Source: Mytilus galloprovincialis
Taxonomy: Eukaryota > Mollusca > Bivalvia > Mytilida > Mytilidae
Length of the DNA: 64,000 nt
Direction of reading: 5' to 3'
NCBI RefSeq assembly: GCF_965363235.1
Contig: NC_134845.1
Span: forward strand, 63,765,261 to 63,829,260
Every line of letters begins with the position of its first letter. Within the stretch, counting starts at the first letter, position 1. The translations under genes were made by a program, and so were the position numbers. Below are positions 53,280-64,000 of the stretch, piece by piece. The notes under the pieces were generated by a model. It was not told the origin of the DNA and did not search any database. It saw only the letters and a list, made by a program, of their open reading frames with translations.

Positions 53280-56200
53280 TGTATGCGGCAGATATGTATT
53301 TTGTAACAGAAGTCTCTATATAGCCAGTGACTCAATATTCATCTTCTGGGTTTTGCTGAGGTTTTGCAGATTGCAGAAAACTGAAAAATCAAGCAAAAGT
53401 GCTACAATGTTTTGGTTGATGTTAAAGAGTTGTTCCCATCCTTTGCAGCCTATGATATTTGTGACCAGGACTTTGAGAGGAAGGAAATACTTCATACGAG
53501 TTTCCCTTAAAGCTGGACAAAATGTAAAGACGTGCATTAAATCTTCGTCCTCCCTATGGCACAGCAGACATGTTGCATTTTGTCGGCCTGTACCAAGTAT
53601 GTATCAGTGAGCATACTAGCTTTGATCATGCTTTTCCGTACGACTAATAAGCTCTGTGATGCGAATTCCCAGACTGGGTGAACAATACCTATCTCTAAGA
53701 TGGTTGTGTTAAGGAATCTCAATGAGGATTTTGCATCTGCCGTTTCTTGTAGTTCAGAGGTCCAGTATTTGTTGATTGTGGATCTCAGGCTTTTTTCCAT
53801 ACAACTTTTGAAGGCAGTTTTCTACTGGAGTCAAGAATGTTTGGCAGGTTGTATTGTTGTACCAATAAGATTGATTGATGAAAGAAGCTTTTAGGATTTT
53901 TGGAATTGACGGATATTTGTCTTTTAAGAATTTCCATAATTTAGAGTTGTCACAAGATAGAATTCCATGTAAGAGAGTCAGTTTCTTTCTGTGGATTTCT
54001 CCTTCTACATGTAGGACACCCAATAGTAAATAAATGACAGGTATAGCCGTTCTTTTAAAGAATGATTGTATGGATCTAAGAGTTTCTTTGTGAAACTTTT
54101 CCAGTAGTTCCATTTGAGCATTGGTAAGACTTCTAAGCCATATACGAGTCTAGGCAATACATAGCTTTTGTATATTGTAACGGAGATTTTGGGATTTAAG
54201 CCGTTGGTTCCATGTAGACCTGAGTTCATTAGAGTTCTTCTTGCAGATTTGATGCGTTCCTCTATGTTGATATCACATTCATTTCTAGCTGTTCGTTTTA
54301 TACCCAGATGTACAATTTCTTCAGAAGCAGACTTGGGGTAATTGTAATTGTAATCATTAATCAGCTGTAATTGATTACAATTTTTCAAGTAATCAGTGTA
54401 ATCATTAATCAGCCAAAAATCTGATTACATGTAATTTAATTTAATCAATTACTTTTCAAAATACCCTGTAATCATGATTACTTTTTGATTACTTCTGATT
54501 ACAATGAAAAAAATCTAAAATTGTGTTTTGGTCATTAAATGAACCTCTTTGTTATTCATATTTGATAAATTTTTAACATACTAAAATGGTTTGGTTACTT
54601 TACGCATGTCTACTTCAGTAAAAAATAAACTGTTACAGTATTGAAAAGTCATCTTTAGCCTAAGCAGAGACATATAATACAATTATATACCTTTTATCTT
54701 GGTAAAAGATATTGTACATACATGTATATTCATCATTTTATAATGATCTTCATATTAATATTTGATAATAACTGTAATATATTCAAGTAATACTTTTCTT
54801 TAACCCTGAATTATAATCTTTTGTTAATGTTTGTGATTTTTATCAACTTTGAATTGACAGGTAGGAGACTAATTAAGGTTTGTTTTTATTGCAATTACAA
54901 ATTGAGTATAGCTGTAGGGAAATATATATGATAAAAGATAAATCAGACATGAACATTTATCTAATTAGCAAAAGCTAACAAATATGTTGTTTAATTTTTG
55001 TTTGTATTTGGACATGTAAAATGCAATGATTTTTAGTACTTATATATTGTTTACAATTTGATTAAACACTTCTATTCAAATTTAACATAGTTTTAACTGG
55101 TAACTTTATTTCATCCATACTTAAACTTCCATAAACTGCAACTTGGAATACATATAAATTATGAAAGAGGTCAAAAGACAACAAAAAACTCTTGATTATG
55201 ATTTATCTTTATTAAATTTAATTCAAAATAATTCAGAGATCATTGGTGATAAAATGTAATGTATATATATGTAGTGAAATTTGGTGTTTATTTAAATAAA
55301 TGAAGTGAAATTTGGTGTTTATTTAAATAAATGAAGTTTAATTTGAAGTTATCATTTTATAATTGAACCAATTAAAATACTTTCTCAAAAATGCTATAGT
55401 GTTATTGAACGTTTATTCATTCACATCATTCAAAATGTGTTGTTTTTAAATTCATTGTAATCATGATTACTTTGCCAATGTAATCATTAATTTAATCAGA
55501 TACTTTCAGAAATGATGTAATCATTAATTTAATCGTACAAATGACAAAGTAATTGTAATTTAATCAATTACATTGAAAGTAATCGGACCCATCTCTGTTC
55601 AGAAGCAGAAATTACCTTTCCTGACATGTTCCAGGAGTAAGGCTTGGGATTTTTTGATGATTTATAGTGAATAATTTTGGATTTAGTTATGAATAGTATA
55701 CTGATGTTGATTTGCATATCTCTGTAGAATGTTAAGCATCACCTGAAGTTCTTCTGGATTTGAGCTCAGTAGTGCTACATCATCAGCACACGTTGGTGCA
55801 CCACAGTATATTGTGCCTAATATAAAGCCTATAAAGAGTTTTCTTACAGTTCTTTAAGAAGATCTTCAACAAATATTTTATATAGGTGGGTTAATAAAAT
55901 ACCCCTTGTCTAACTCCTTGTTGGATGTTAAAGCTGTCACTGAATTCTCCCTGCCATTTAACTTTGGAGGTAAAGACCGCTGTAGAAGTCTTTGATTAGT
56001 AACCATATATCAGGGTGTTCCACGGTCGAGAAGCTTGTCAAGAAGAATGGTATGTTGGACGACATCAAAAGCTGATTGGACGTCGACAGTAGCAAGATAT
56101 AAGGATAATGCACTGCTTATTTTACATTTACACTCTGAGATAATTAGACTTGCGAAGAGTGGCCAAAGACCTGCAGTAAATCCAAATTGTAAGTCAGTAT

Positions 56201-57830
56201 CGGCGTTGATAAAGAGTTTGCCAAGAATGCAGAACTCGTGTAGCCACGGTAACTATTAACCAGAGATGGATTTTTTCCTTCTTTAAGACTAGCGTCAAGA
56301 TTCCTGATTTGAAGTCAACTGGGACTTTTCTTTCCTGCAAGATTTTATTGAAAATTTTTGTCAGCACTGGTACCACGGTATGTTGAGCATATTTTAGATG
56401 TTCTGCACAGATACCGTGTTCGTCCGCTGATTTTCCTGTGTTTATAAGTACTCAATTGCTTGTTTTACTTCCTTTTCTGTGTATGTCAATTGATGGCATA
56501 GTCTGACTGAATGTTTCCTTGAGCAACTATTTTCTGTCTTATTTGGCAGAGTTCCAGATATGCGTTGTCATATGAGTTCTCTTTTGGAAGGCTGAGATCT
56601 TCGTAGTAGTTTGGGAAGAGAAGTCAAATTTACCGTCAATTTCCAAGCCAGATGTTTCCGTTTTAGATTTTGATTTATTTCTATTAATGAGTTTGAAGAA
56701 GAGTTCAGATGAAGGATTGTGTCAATAATTTGCTCATATAGCTTTCTCCTGTCAATTGCATGTTCTTGTCTTTGTGATGCAGCTACGGAGTTTCTTTTCA
56801 ATTTTGAGATCTTGCTTGCTTTGATGATTTTCTGGTTTGCCCAGAGCTTTCCATGTAGAATAGAGCAGTTTGCAGGTTTTGAGATGTTTCCTGACTTTCG
56901 GTGAGGCTTTCCATTTTGGACCTTTTAGCTTGGTCATTTTTGTTTGGACTGCCAGATGCGAAGCTTTTAACAGAATAGATGTCAGAGTTTTAATGCTCTC
57001 TGAGGTTGTTTTGTCTTCCCTAATGTCAGTTAGTTTTTCTGAGATAGTATCCCGGTACAGTTGTTCATCAATCTCGTTTCATTTCAGTCTTTGAACAGTC
57101 TTTTTATTTTGATAAGAAAAAAATTTCAAGCAGAGGGACAGCAATATTGGTGACCATTGAGACAGGTACATGAGAGGAGACATTAGATGATGTATTTTCC
57201 CAGATCTTATGATTACAATAAATATCCTTGTTGTTGGTCAGTATGTAGTCAATTTGAGAAGAAGATTGCCCTGAATGGTGGAAGAATGTTTTTTGTTCAC
57301 CATAATTTCCGACAGTAAATAGGTCCATTTCCAGAACAAATTGTTTCAAAAGCTGATCATGTTTGTTATTCCTACAGTACTAGTAGCAAGAGTACCATTT
57401 AGATCTCCACAGACAATTACTTGGTAAGTTGATTGATATTTCTTTATAATTGAGCGGATTATATCCAAACAGTCGCCATATTCATACTGTGAATCGGTTT
57501 CCCTTGTTGGCATGTAAGGGGTACCACGATTACTCGGGATATTACGTTTTTCTCGTATTTCTCGGGAAATCGTGATACATGAAAGTGTTAAATAATTAAG
57601 CAGATATTCCAATTTGAGTGTATAAAATAGCGACAATTCTTTCGTTTCCGTCTGGAAGTACAGAACCTGATACGAAAATGAAGACATTCACATAGTTTCT
57701 TTCCCCTAATCTCATTGATCCCGCAAGAGCCACATGCACATGTTTGTGACACAGATAAACATTCAGAATGATTTTAAGTAAACTTTGTCTGTCTGATCAT
57801 GACTATCTTGTGTTCGTATCTTTGATTTTT
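53280..57830 (-). mobile_element. Decayed LINE with endonuclease and RT, split by an hAT insertion
   Basis: From 57690 downward: an endonuclease part with YMPTRETDSQYEY, VIVCGDLNGTL, SSSQIDYILTNN and SSHVPVS (apurinic-type nuclease motifs). RT scraps follow at about 56380-56200 (VLTKIFNKILQERKVPVDFK) and 56040. After the insertion (54328-55597) come EEIVHLGIKRTARNE, YKSYVLPRLVYGLEVLPM and a terminal Cys-His region near 53590-53490 (CHREDEDLMHVFTFC). Many stops and shifts make it inactive. The order EN-RT-zinc fits a CR1/L2/Jockey-like non-LTR element; the clade is uncertain. Confidence 0.7.
54328..55597. mobile_element. Non-autonomous hAT element inserted in the LINE
   Basis: An 8-bp direct duplication, TTCAGAAG, lies at 54320-54327 and 55598-55605. 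The ends are CAGACTTGGGG on the left and the complement of CAGAGATGGG on the right, the CAGnG style of hAT ends. The interior is AT-rich with repeated GTAATCATTAAT-like words and a 30-bp tandem pair near 55270-55335. No transposase is present. Confidence 0.85.
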
Positions 57831-58300
57831 TTCAGTAAGTTTATTATAAATATTGGGGGGGGGTTTCCCTTCGATTTCCTTACTTTAAGAAACATCAGTA
57901 TTGCTTGAACCTGAAAGCAACTTTTATGCAAAAATAAGCTGAGATTGCTGTTCGGGGTGAGCCAAGGCTAGCTCTGTCTTGAAGGCTGTACTTTGACCTA
58001 TAATTGTTAACATTAAATACATTGTGACGGTGGACTTTTTCTCAAATGATATAGCTAAAATTACCTGTTTTCCTTCGATTTTCTTACTTTAAGAAAGATC
58101 AGTTTTGCTGGATCCTTGGATCAATTTTCATGCAAACAATTATTATCTGTATTTTCTGTATTTAAAAATATTTTTTTTAGAAACTGGTAAGTTCAAAAAA
58201 CATATAAAGCAAGATTATAAAACGCAAGATATTTTTTTTTGATCGAGGATCTTGAATTTCAATATTGTTGAAAGCTGAACAGACATGTATATAACTACAA
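57831..58300. other. Repeat-rich spacer
   Basis: Includes an R1 tail at about 57955-58020 ('gagccaaggctagctctg', 'gacctataattgttaac') and a duplicated phrase, 'cttcgattttcttactttaagaa', near 57873 and 58075. No gene is seen. Confidence 0.45.
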
Positions 58301-58301
58301 C

Positions 58302-58351
58302 CAGGGACTTTCTATACTAGTCTAGTATATAATTAGTATAGAAAGTCCCTG
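58302..58351. repeat. Perfect 18-bp inverted repeat
   Basis: CAGGGACTTTCTATACTA (58302-58319) and its exact complement (58334-58351) surround a 14-base loop. Confidence 0.85.
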
Positions 58352-58849
58352 CTACAACGAAAGGGAGTGTTTACCTACTAAGGCATTGACCATAATCTGA
58401 TAATGTTCTCTTACGATCGGAAAACTTAAAAAAAAACGATCCAACAGCTGATTCAGCCGGTAACGAATTTCCGATATCTTAAAAGATTCACAATACAAAA
58501 GGAACTTCCTCTGCTTAAATAATTGAGCCCCCAAATAAATGTGAATAGTTAAGTTTTTATTCAAAATTATAGAAATCAAAGTTTCATATGTGTTCTCATA
58601 TGAATACTGACCCCCTCAATACTGAATAACAGACGGACGGCCACACGAAAAAAAATAAAACAAATACTGAAACGGTTTACTTTAGATAAAAAATCCCAAT
58701 AATGACAGACATATCCCGTATCATGATAACACTGTTAAAACTGTTAACTTGTGTTGTTTATAATATAAATTCAAGTTCTTCGTGTACACATATATTGTCA
58801 ATATTTTTATTTTTTGACTTCAAAAAAAAATTTTGGTTTAGAAAATTCA

Positions 58850-59300
58850 GGGGAGGCTGTTGCCTCCCCTGCCTGCCTCCCCTGCCTCATAGGTAGTTAC
58901 GGCCCTGGTATGGATAGTCGACCTTCCAATGGATAGAAACAAGTGCCTGTGGTTCCAACTATATGTGCCTTGATCGTCAAAAAAAGGGGGGATTCCAACC
59001 CCCCCCCCCCCCCGAACTCTCCCCCTGCATGCCCTGGATCTCATTATGCCACTGAGAATGTTAATGGGTTAAACATGCATGTGAGCACTTAACCCTTCCC
59101 TAACAGAGAAGGTCCTGATCCTGAAATCCCGGCTTAAAAACATGAAATCCTGAGGACCTAAATTTAGAAAAATTTAAATCCAGAAATGCTGAAGTTGTAA
59201 AAAAGAATTCCTGGATCCTGAAAGGGTAAATCCCGAAATCCCAAACTTAAAAACACCCAATCCCAACGTCACGAAAAAGGTCCTGCTCCCCCATAAGTAG
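58850..59300 (+). repeat. Composite of low-complexity mussel repeats
   Basis: Contains 'ttgcctcccctgcctgcc' (58859), an R4-like stretch with a C-run (58930-59045), then a patch of reiterated 'gaaatcc', 'tcctgaaa' and 'aaatcccgaaatccc' phrases (59090-59270). A repeat tail ('gttgtctctttgacac') follows at 59370-59420. No coding content is seen up to 59785. Confidence 0.5.
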
Positions 59301-59784
59301 ACACTCTAAATTATTAGCAAGGAGCTGTGTTGAAGACTCATTGGTGGCCTTCTTTTTTTCCTGTCCTTTGGTCACCTTGTTGTCTCTTTGACACATTGCC
59401 CATTTCCCTTCTCAATTTTTAGATCTACTTAAACAAATCACATTTTACTGATATAGGCAGTACGGCTGTCACTCTTTTAATATAGAAGTGATTGCCCATC
59501 CTCTTAATGAGGATTTTTTTTTTACCCTCTTTTGTGTTGTGAGCAAAATCCACTGAAGATAAAGAGAAATTAAACAGACTAAAATGATCAGTAAAGCTGC
59601 CTTTGTCAAATATGCACACCAAGGTGAGCAAGCAAATCAGTTTCTTTATAGAGCCTCTAGTCTTCAAATGCACGTTTATCTAAACGAATTACACAACCTG
59701 AATTGTTTTAAAAGCATGAAAAGAAACTGTTGAGCAGGGGTGGGTTATCTTTCTTTGACTTTTCTGTACTTATGAAAACAAACT

Positions 59785-59790
59785 TTTATT
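59785..59790 (-). terminator. Polyadenylation signal of the precursor gene
   Basis: AATAAA on the minus strand, 107 bases downstream of the stop codon at 59897-59899. Confidence 0.5.
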
Positions 59791-59896
59791 ATGTTGCTGT
59801 GCTCACCAATTCTACTGACTCACTTATTAGGGTCTGATGGTTACATTTAAATGTAATAAAATTGTTTTCTGGGTTCATTTTTAATCATATTTCACT

Positions 59897-60179
59897 TTAC
59901 AAAAGCAAGTAAATTGCAAGTTGGCAAATTTTGTATCCTATCCATCTGGAAATACCAAATCTGGATGCAACACTTGCAAAGAAGTTACATGTTGCAGTTT
60001 CATATCTGTCAAGTCTAGCAGCTACTCCTTCTATAACAGCTGTAATCCTATTTGCACTCAGACGACCTCCAGTCCAGGATTCAAGTCTTCTAGCAGCTCT
60101 TCTTGCTAGTGATCCATTTCTTCTCAGGTCTCTTGCCAGTTTTTTCAAAACCAATTTAGTTAGTCTTATTTTACCCCAT
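59897..60179 (-). CDS. Exon 2 of the precursor gene: basic C-terminal peptide
   Basis: 283 bases after 'tttcattttaag'. It encodes the basic part, with LARRAARRLESW, GRLSANRITAVIEGVAARLD, CNFFASVASRFGISRWIGYK and a hydrophobic tail, then TAA at 59897-59899. Frames on the plus strand here are shadows. Confidence 0.65.
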
Positions 60180-61128
60180 CTTAAAATGAAAAAAAAACAC
60201 AAATTTTTAGAATATTTATTTTTATCATGTTTATAGGCCTGTTCACAGGAGATACCGGTACCAGTATTATGGTAAACAGTCATCTGTCTGTCCGTCCTAC
60301 TTCAACATTTCAGACAATATCTCAAAAACACTTGAAATAATTTTCATGAAACTGTGATTAGTTATTTATATCTATTAACCATGTTGACCTAAGCTAGCTT
60401 TCCATTATAATGAATTTCAGATTTTTAGTTTCCGAGTTATTCATAAAAAAGGGGGTAGTATCCAGTTTTCAGACAACAACTCAAAAATGCTTTGAGCAGT
60501 TTTGGTTAAACTTTGGTGACTGGTTTATATTTGCTAGAATAAGCTCCTTTTAGTTTTTATTTTAAATTTTTGATATGACAGTAATGGAACTTTATTTTTT
60601 TGAAAAATGGACAGGAGTATCATGCACTCATGGTGCAGCTCTTTATTTATCCTTCACCTACCTTAACTTTGGGAACAGTATCTCATTAATATCCAGTCAT
60701 GTTTTTATATTAAAGAAATATAACATGAGTTCATGGTCTATTATTCAGATATATGTATTTAATTTCTGTTGATGAATTTTAATTTTGCTTTTATTAGCAA
60801 AAATGATTAGATATACATTTCTTCTTTAAGGATGTTAAGTATGTAATTACAAATGCTGTACCTAAGAGGCTAAGGCCAGCATGTAAGTTTACCTTTTCTC
60901 TACTCTATGATCGTTCTCTTCTACATCCCTTTCATCAATGTCATTTATTTCATCCAAATCATCCTCGTCCGATACAGCAGCTCTCTTTCGGTCAGTTTCT
61001 TCTAGTTCACTTTCATCAATGTCATCAATAGATTCTAATTCATCTTCTTCAGGTAAAGCTGATCCATTAGATGTAGATAAGATGCACAAAACAAAGAAGC
61101 ACCTAGAGAGAAGAAAATGTAAATACAT
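59897..61128 (-). CDS. Secreted precursor: acidic pro-region, basic C-terminal peptide (antimicrobial-like)
   Basis: Two exons, 61128-60893 and 60179-59897, join at AAAAG|GTAAAC and 'cattttaag' in frame (split Arg codon), giving 172 residues. Residues 1 to about 24 form a signal peptide (CFFVLCILSTSNGSA). Residues of about 25-79 are strongly acidic and consist of two imperfect repeats, each closing with a dibasic site (DRKR and VEKR). Cleavage after VEKR would free 93 residues starting WGKIRLTKLVLKKLARDLRR. By hand count these hold 19 Lys/Arg against 5 Asp/Glu, a helix-prone Ala/Leu/Arg stretch, two Cys 21 apart and a hydrophobic end (LAIYLLL). The plan matches host-defence peptide precursors, whose acidic part masks a membrane-active basic part. 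I cannot assign it to a known mussel family. A strong acceptor ('cttctctctag') just inside the ORF start means the true first exon may lie further upstream. Confidence 0.65.
60180..60892 (-). other. Intron of the precursor gene
   Basis: 713 bases, GT-AG. No exon inside. Contains 'caacatttcagacaatatctc' and 'cagttttcagacaacaactc', two related phrases about 155 bases apart, possibly an old duplication. Confidence 0.55.
60893..61128 (-). CDS. Exon 1 of the precursor gene: signal peptide and acidic pro-region
   Basis: Encodes MYLHFLLSRCFFVLCILS, then ALPEEDELESIDDIDESELE and a second similar block, DLDEINDIDERDVEEN. The donor follows the second dibasic site directly, so the exon border separates pro-region from mature peptide. 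Confidence 0.65.
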
Positions 61129-61699
61129 GTACTGAACGAAACACCTTCATATACAGATTTGATATGCAGGTATATGTAGAGTGTTGTTTTTGTCATGCCT
61201 CAATGAAGTTGCAGAGGCAAGATTATGGGTATTCAATTCTAAAAATATATACTTTGGATTCATTTATTTTTGTTGTTATCGATTTTTGTGGATTGAGGAA
61301 AACTTGCATGTTTCGTAGATTCTTAATTTTGTGACTAAATATTCAAAGTTTGCATACATTCCATAGAAAATTTGGAACATTCAAATTCATGGTTACCCAA
61401 TACAAAAATTCCATGAGAACTGATATCCATTGTATATTAATGAATCCACAATACCTTGTGATTACAAAACTCTTTAAAACAAGGAATCATTTGAATCTGG
61501 AGAAATTTTGAATTCTGGAAATTTGATTATAATTGTATGATGAAACCTTACCCAAATATTTAGGGTTATAGTCATGATGTTCAGTTAACTTTCACAGAAA
61601 TTTCAACATGAAGTAACTAACCTCTCTTTGTCATGTACACAAAGCTTACCCTATATATTTAGTTGGGTTGTAGTTTTCATCATAAATACATTTTATGTC

Positions 61700-62100
61700 A
61701 ATTTTCCAGAATTTGATATTTCTCCAGATTCATATTCTTTTTTGGATTTCCCTTCATCAGGAACCCCAAAGTCCAAAATTGGAAATCAAAGGATATATAT
61801 ATGAACAGAAACATTTGAAGAACTATATAACCAAAACTTCCTAAAGTAGCTATAAATAGCCAAATCCATCTGAGGTTAACTCTGCCTGAGGTAGTTGAAA
61901 CCTCAGTTTCTTCAAAATGAATTTTAGAAAGTTTGTTATAAATTATATCAGTACCCAAGTAATGACTACAGAGATGATAATACCCCAGGGACTTATAGCC
62001 CATCACCATATTGACCAGTGCTGTAAAAAATAAAAACAACACCTTATTTAATAATTTAATGTGTACGAAGTGTGTTTTCTGGATTAACCTTCATCAACAA
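61700..62100 (-). repeat. R3 repeat, diverged
   Basis: Minus-strand text 'gaggtttcaactacctcagg', 'atttggctatttat', 'ttcctgatgaagggaaatcc' matches the 32866-33570 unit. A second tail lies at 62056-62096 ('gtgtgttttctggattaacc'). The 114-residue frame across it is therefore a repeat artefact. Confidence 0.65.
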
Positions 62101-64000
62101 GACAACAAAATAGCCACAAAATGAACATAACTCAAAAATGTTTGACTGATCTTCTGAAAGATTAAGTATGAATATTAAACTTACCAAACAAGTTTCCTGT
62201 TTTGTTTATTACAGGAACTAAATGATCTCTTCCCTTTGAAATCAGAACTGGATAGTAACGAAAGTTTATACTTTTATCTAAAAGTACCATCCAAAATGCT
62301 GGACAACACCTGTTATTTGTAAGTATTAGGTTTTTTTTGTTTCAAGGAAAAATTGTTTATTTTGTTTTCCTGTTAATTGATCTTTGTTTACAATTTTTCC
62401 TTGTTTGGACTATTTTTAAAATTCTAATCAATTATTGAAAGGTTTTCAAGTTCTAAAGTTAGATCAATACTTGGCAGACAAGTTTTTTTCCCCAGATTTT
62501 AAATAAAATGATTTTGGTCAGGCTTGTTTATGTATTCTTGAAAATATTAGCTTTCATTTGTTACAAAATTGACACTTCAAATTTTATAAGAGGTTTGGGA
62601 GCACTGACCGTTGGCTAATTGAGAAGTAAGGCTACTTTTAAAAGCTTCAAATAATTTTGTAAACCATAGGAAGCTACATGTAGATCATAACCTATTGTCT
62701 TACAGTTTCCTCCCCAGGCCGTTTTAGCGTCGCAGCAACGTCCTATTTAAGACCTTGATTTCAGCACTTTTGGCTATATAGTGGAAGTCAGTTTTTTAGG
62801 TGGAAATTTCACCCGGAGAGAACCACTATCTTTAGTAGGAAAAACTGCTGATCTTTGTTCAAACTAACAACATCATCATTGACTGTACAGTGATACTACT
62901 TAAATGGCTCAACAATCAAGGCCCCTTGTTATTTTAGATAATGTACTTTTTATTGTTTAGTTACTTTGTCTTGCACATTTATGCTCGGTTTACTTATTGT
63001 CCATGCAGATTGGATTGCAGTAAAAAAAGCTTTTAAAATTTAAATACTTAAAAAGTGACATGTCAAAATTATTTCAGGAAAAAGGTGTTCTACTGAAATC
63101 TATTGCTTTTATGTTGTATCCTGATTTTTTCAAGGAAATAGAATTTGATACAAGTTTTGTTTTTAACCATGTTAACCTGATTATTCAAATAATATTGGTC
63201 TAGATTAAGTATATTAGTATTCCTCACAAATACATAAACATGATATGATTTTCAATACGTCTTTTGGTAAAAATTTATTGTTCTCAATATTGAGGTTTCA
63301 TTATTATAGTGACATCAAAATTTATTTTAATTATTTCAATTAGAATGATATATATACATCGCCAATTGAATGTATTATAAAATTAAGAAATCTCAACTTA
63401 AAACAAATCAGGGTCATTGTTAATTATAATTTTAAGAGGTAATGATATGCCCATTCCTGATTGTGAGTTGACTAGATACTGTCCCTGATGTGAACTGACA
63501 TTATCCCATCTATTAAGGATAAGAATTACATTTCATTTAGTGTGACAAAACTTGATTAATTGGATTTAAAACCTTGGGAGAAAGAAAAAATAATTCCCAG
63601 GTTCATCTTCAGATGTGACCTTTAGTTTAATACCACAGTATACAAATATATATATATAAGTATATAAGTACACATTTCAATTATGACTTACAGTTTAATT
63701 TCGAGGTATACCTTTATAAGTACATTAATTTCATTGTGATTAAATTTCAAATTCAAATTCTACCAAGATTTCAGTCTGCTGATACTCAGAGGTGAAACAA
63801 GAAATGATATTTACATAAGGAACCTTTAGGATATAAAAATTTAGATATGCAAAAGCCCTTCTACATAATTTTGTGTAATTACTGTATTTTACGCTGCAGA
63901 AAATAGCCGAACCTAGCAATTTATAGCACGTCAACGTGATTGTTATCGCCATCTGTGGGAAATAGACAATTATTCAGAAGTATATATTATTTCGGCTGTA
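62100..64000. other. Right end, no gene recognised
   Basis: AT-rich. 62700-62850 is less AT-rich ('cgttttagcgtcgcagcaac', 'aatttcacccggagagaacc') and may be repeat or conserved sequence. The frame at 63740-63952 on the minus strand has no recognisable domain. A first exon of the precursor gene could lie here but I could not identify one. Confidence 0.35.

Noticed and set aside
61698..62042. A 114-residue minus-strand frame with a membrane-like helix, resembling a channel N terminus
   Set aside because: Its DNA matches the R3 repeat at 32866-33570, so the frame is a chance reading of a repeat.

Overview
The window looks like genomic DNA of a marine bivalve, most likely a mussel of the genus Mytilus. 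The sequence is AT-rich. Genes are split by GT-AG introns, B-box and Hsp70-superfamily genes are present, and interspersed repeats of a kind I know from Mytilus recur throughout (for example the one ending in 'ggtctcttgtggagagttg', and RT fragments reading 'GIPMGTNCAP' and 'YGVYISQL'). The species call rests on recognition, not on a search.

Layout. 1-3.5 kb: a decayed DIRS-like retrotransposon on the minus strand. 3.67-7.07 kb (+): a broken BiP/GRP78-like Hsp70 copy with a LINE fragment in its first intron. 7-12 kb: repeat debris (RT tails, a tRNA-derived SINE). 12.17-36.64 kb (+): a five-exon gene that joins a double B-box and coiled coil (TRIM-like, no RING seen) to an HSPA12-type Hsp70 ATPase fold. 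All exon phases agree and every junction is GT-AG. Its introns hold several transposons: two with TTAA flanks, a 6.1-kb unit with about 230-bp inverted ends, and a 352-bp tandem duplication. 39.38-41.04 kb (-): an intact single-exon B-box/coiled-coil gene with a propeller-like C terminus. 43.83-48.24 kb (-): an intact five-coding-exon BiP/GRP78 gene whose ER-retention tail reads KSEL rather than KDEL. 49-53 kb: repeats, including an element crowded with ACCACG/CGTGGT motifs. 53.3-57.8 kb (-): a decayed LINE interrupted by a clean hAT-type insertion. 59.9-61.1 kb (-): a two-exon gene for a small secreted precursor (signal peptide, acidic pro-segment with two dibasic sites, strongly basic 93-residue C-terminal part) that resembles an antimicrobial-peptide precursor but that I cannot assign to a family. 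61-64 kb: repeats and unassigned sequence.

The genes suggest a stress and innate-immunity neighbourhood: three Hsp70-superfamily loci (one broken, one fused to B-boxes, one intact ER chaperone), two B-box genes, and a candidate host-defence peptide precursor. The most novel items are the B-box/HSPA12-like fusion with eroded nucleotide-binding motifs and the acidic-pro/basic-mature precursor. All gene models were assembled by eye and need transcript support.
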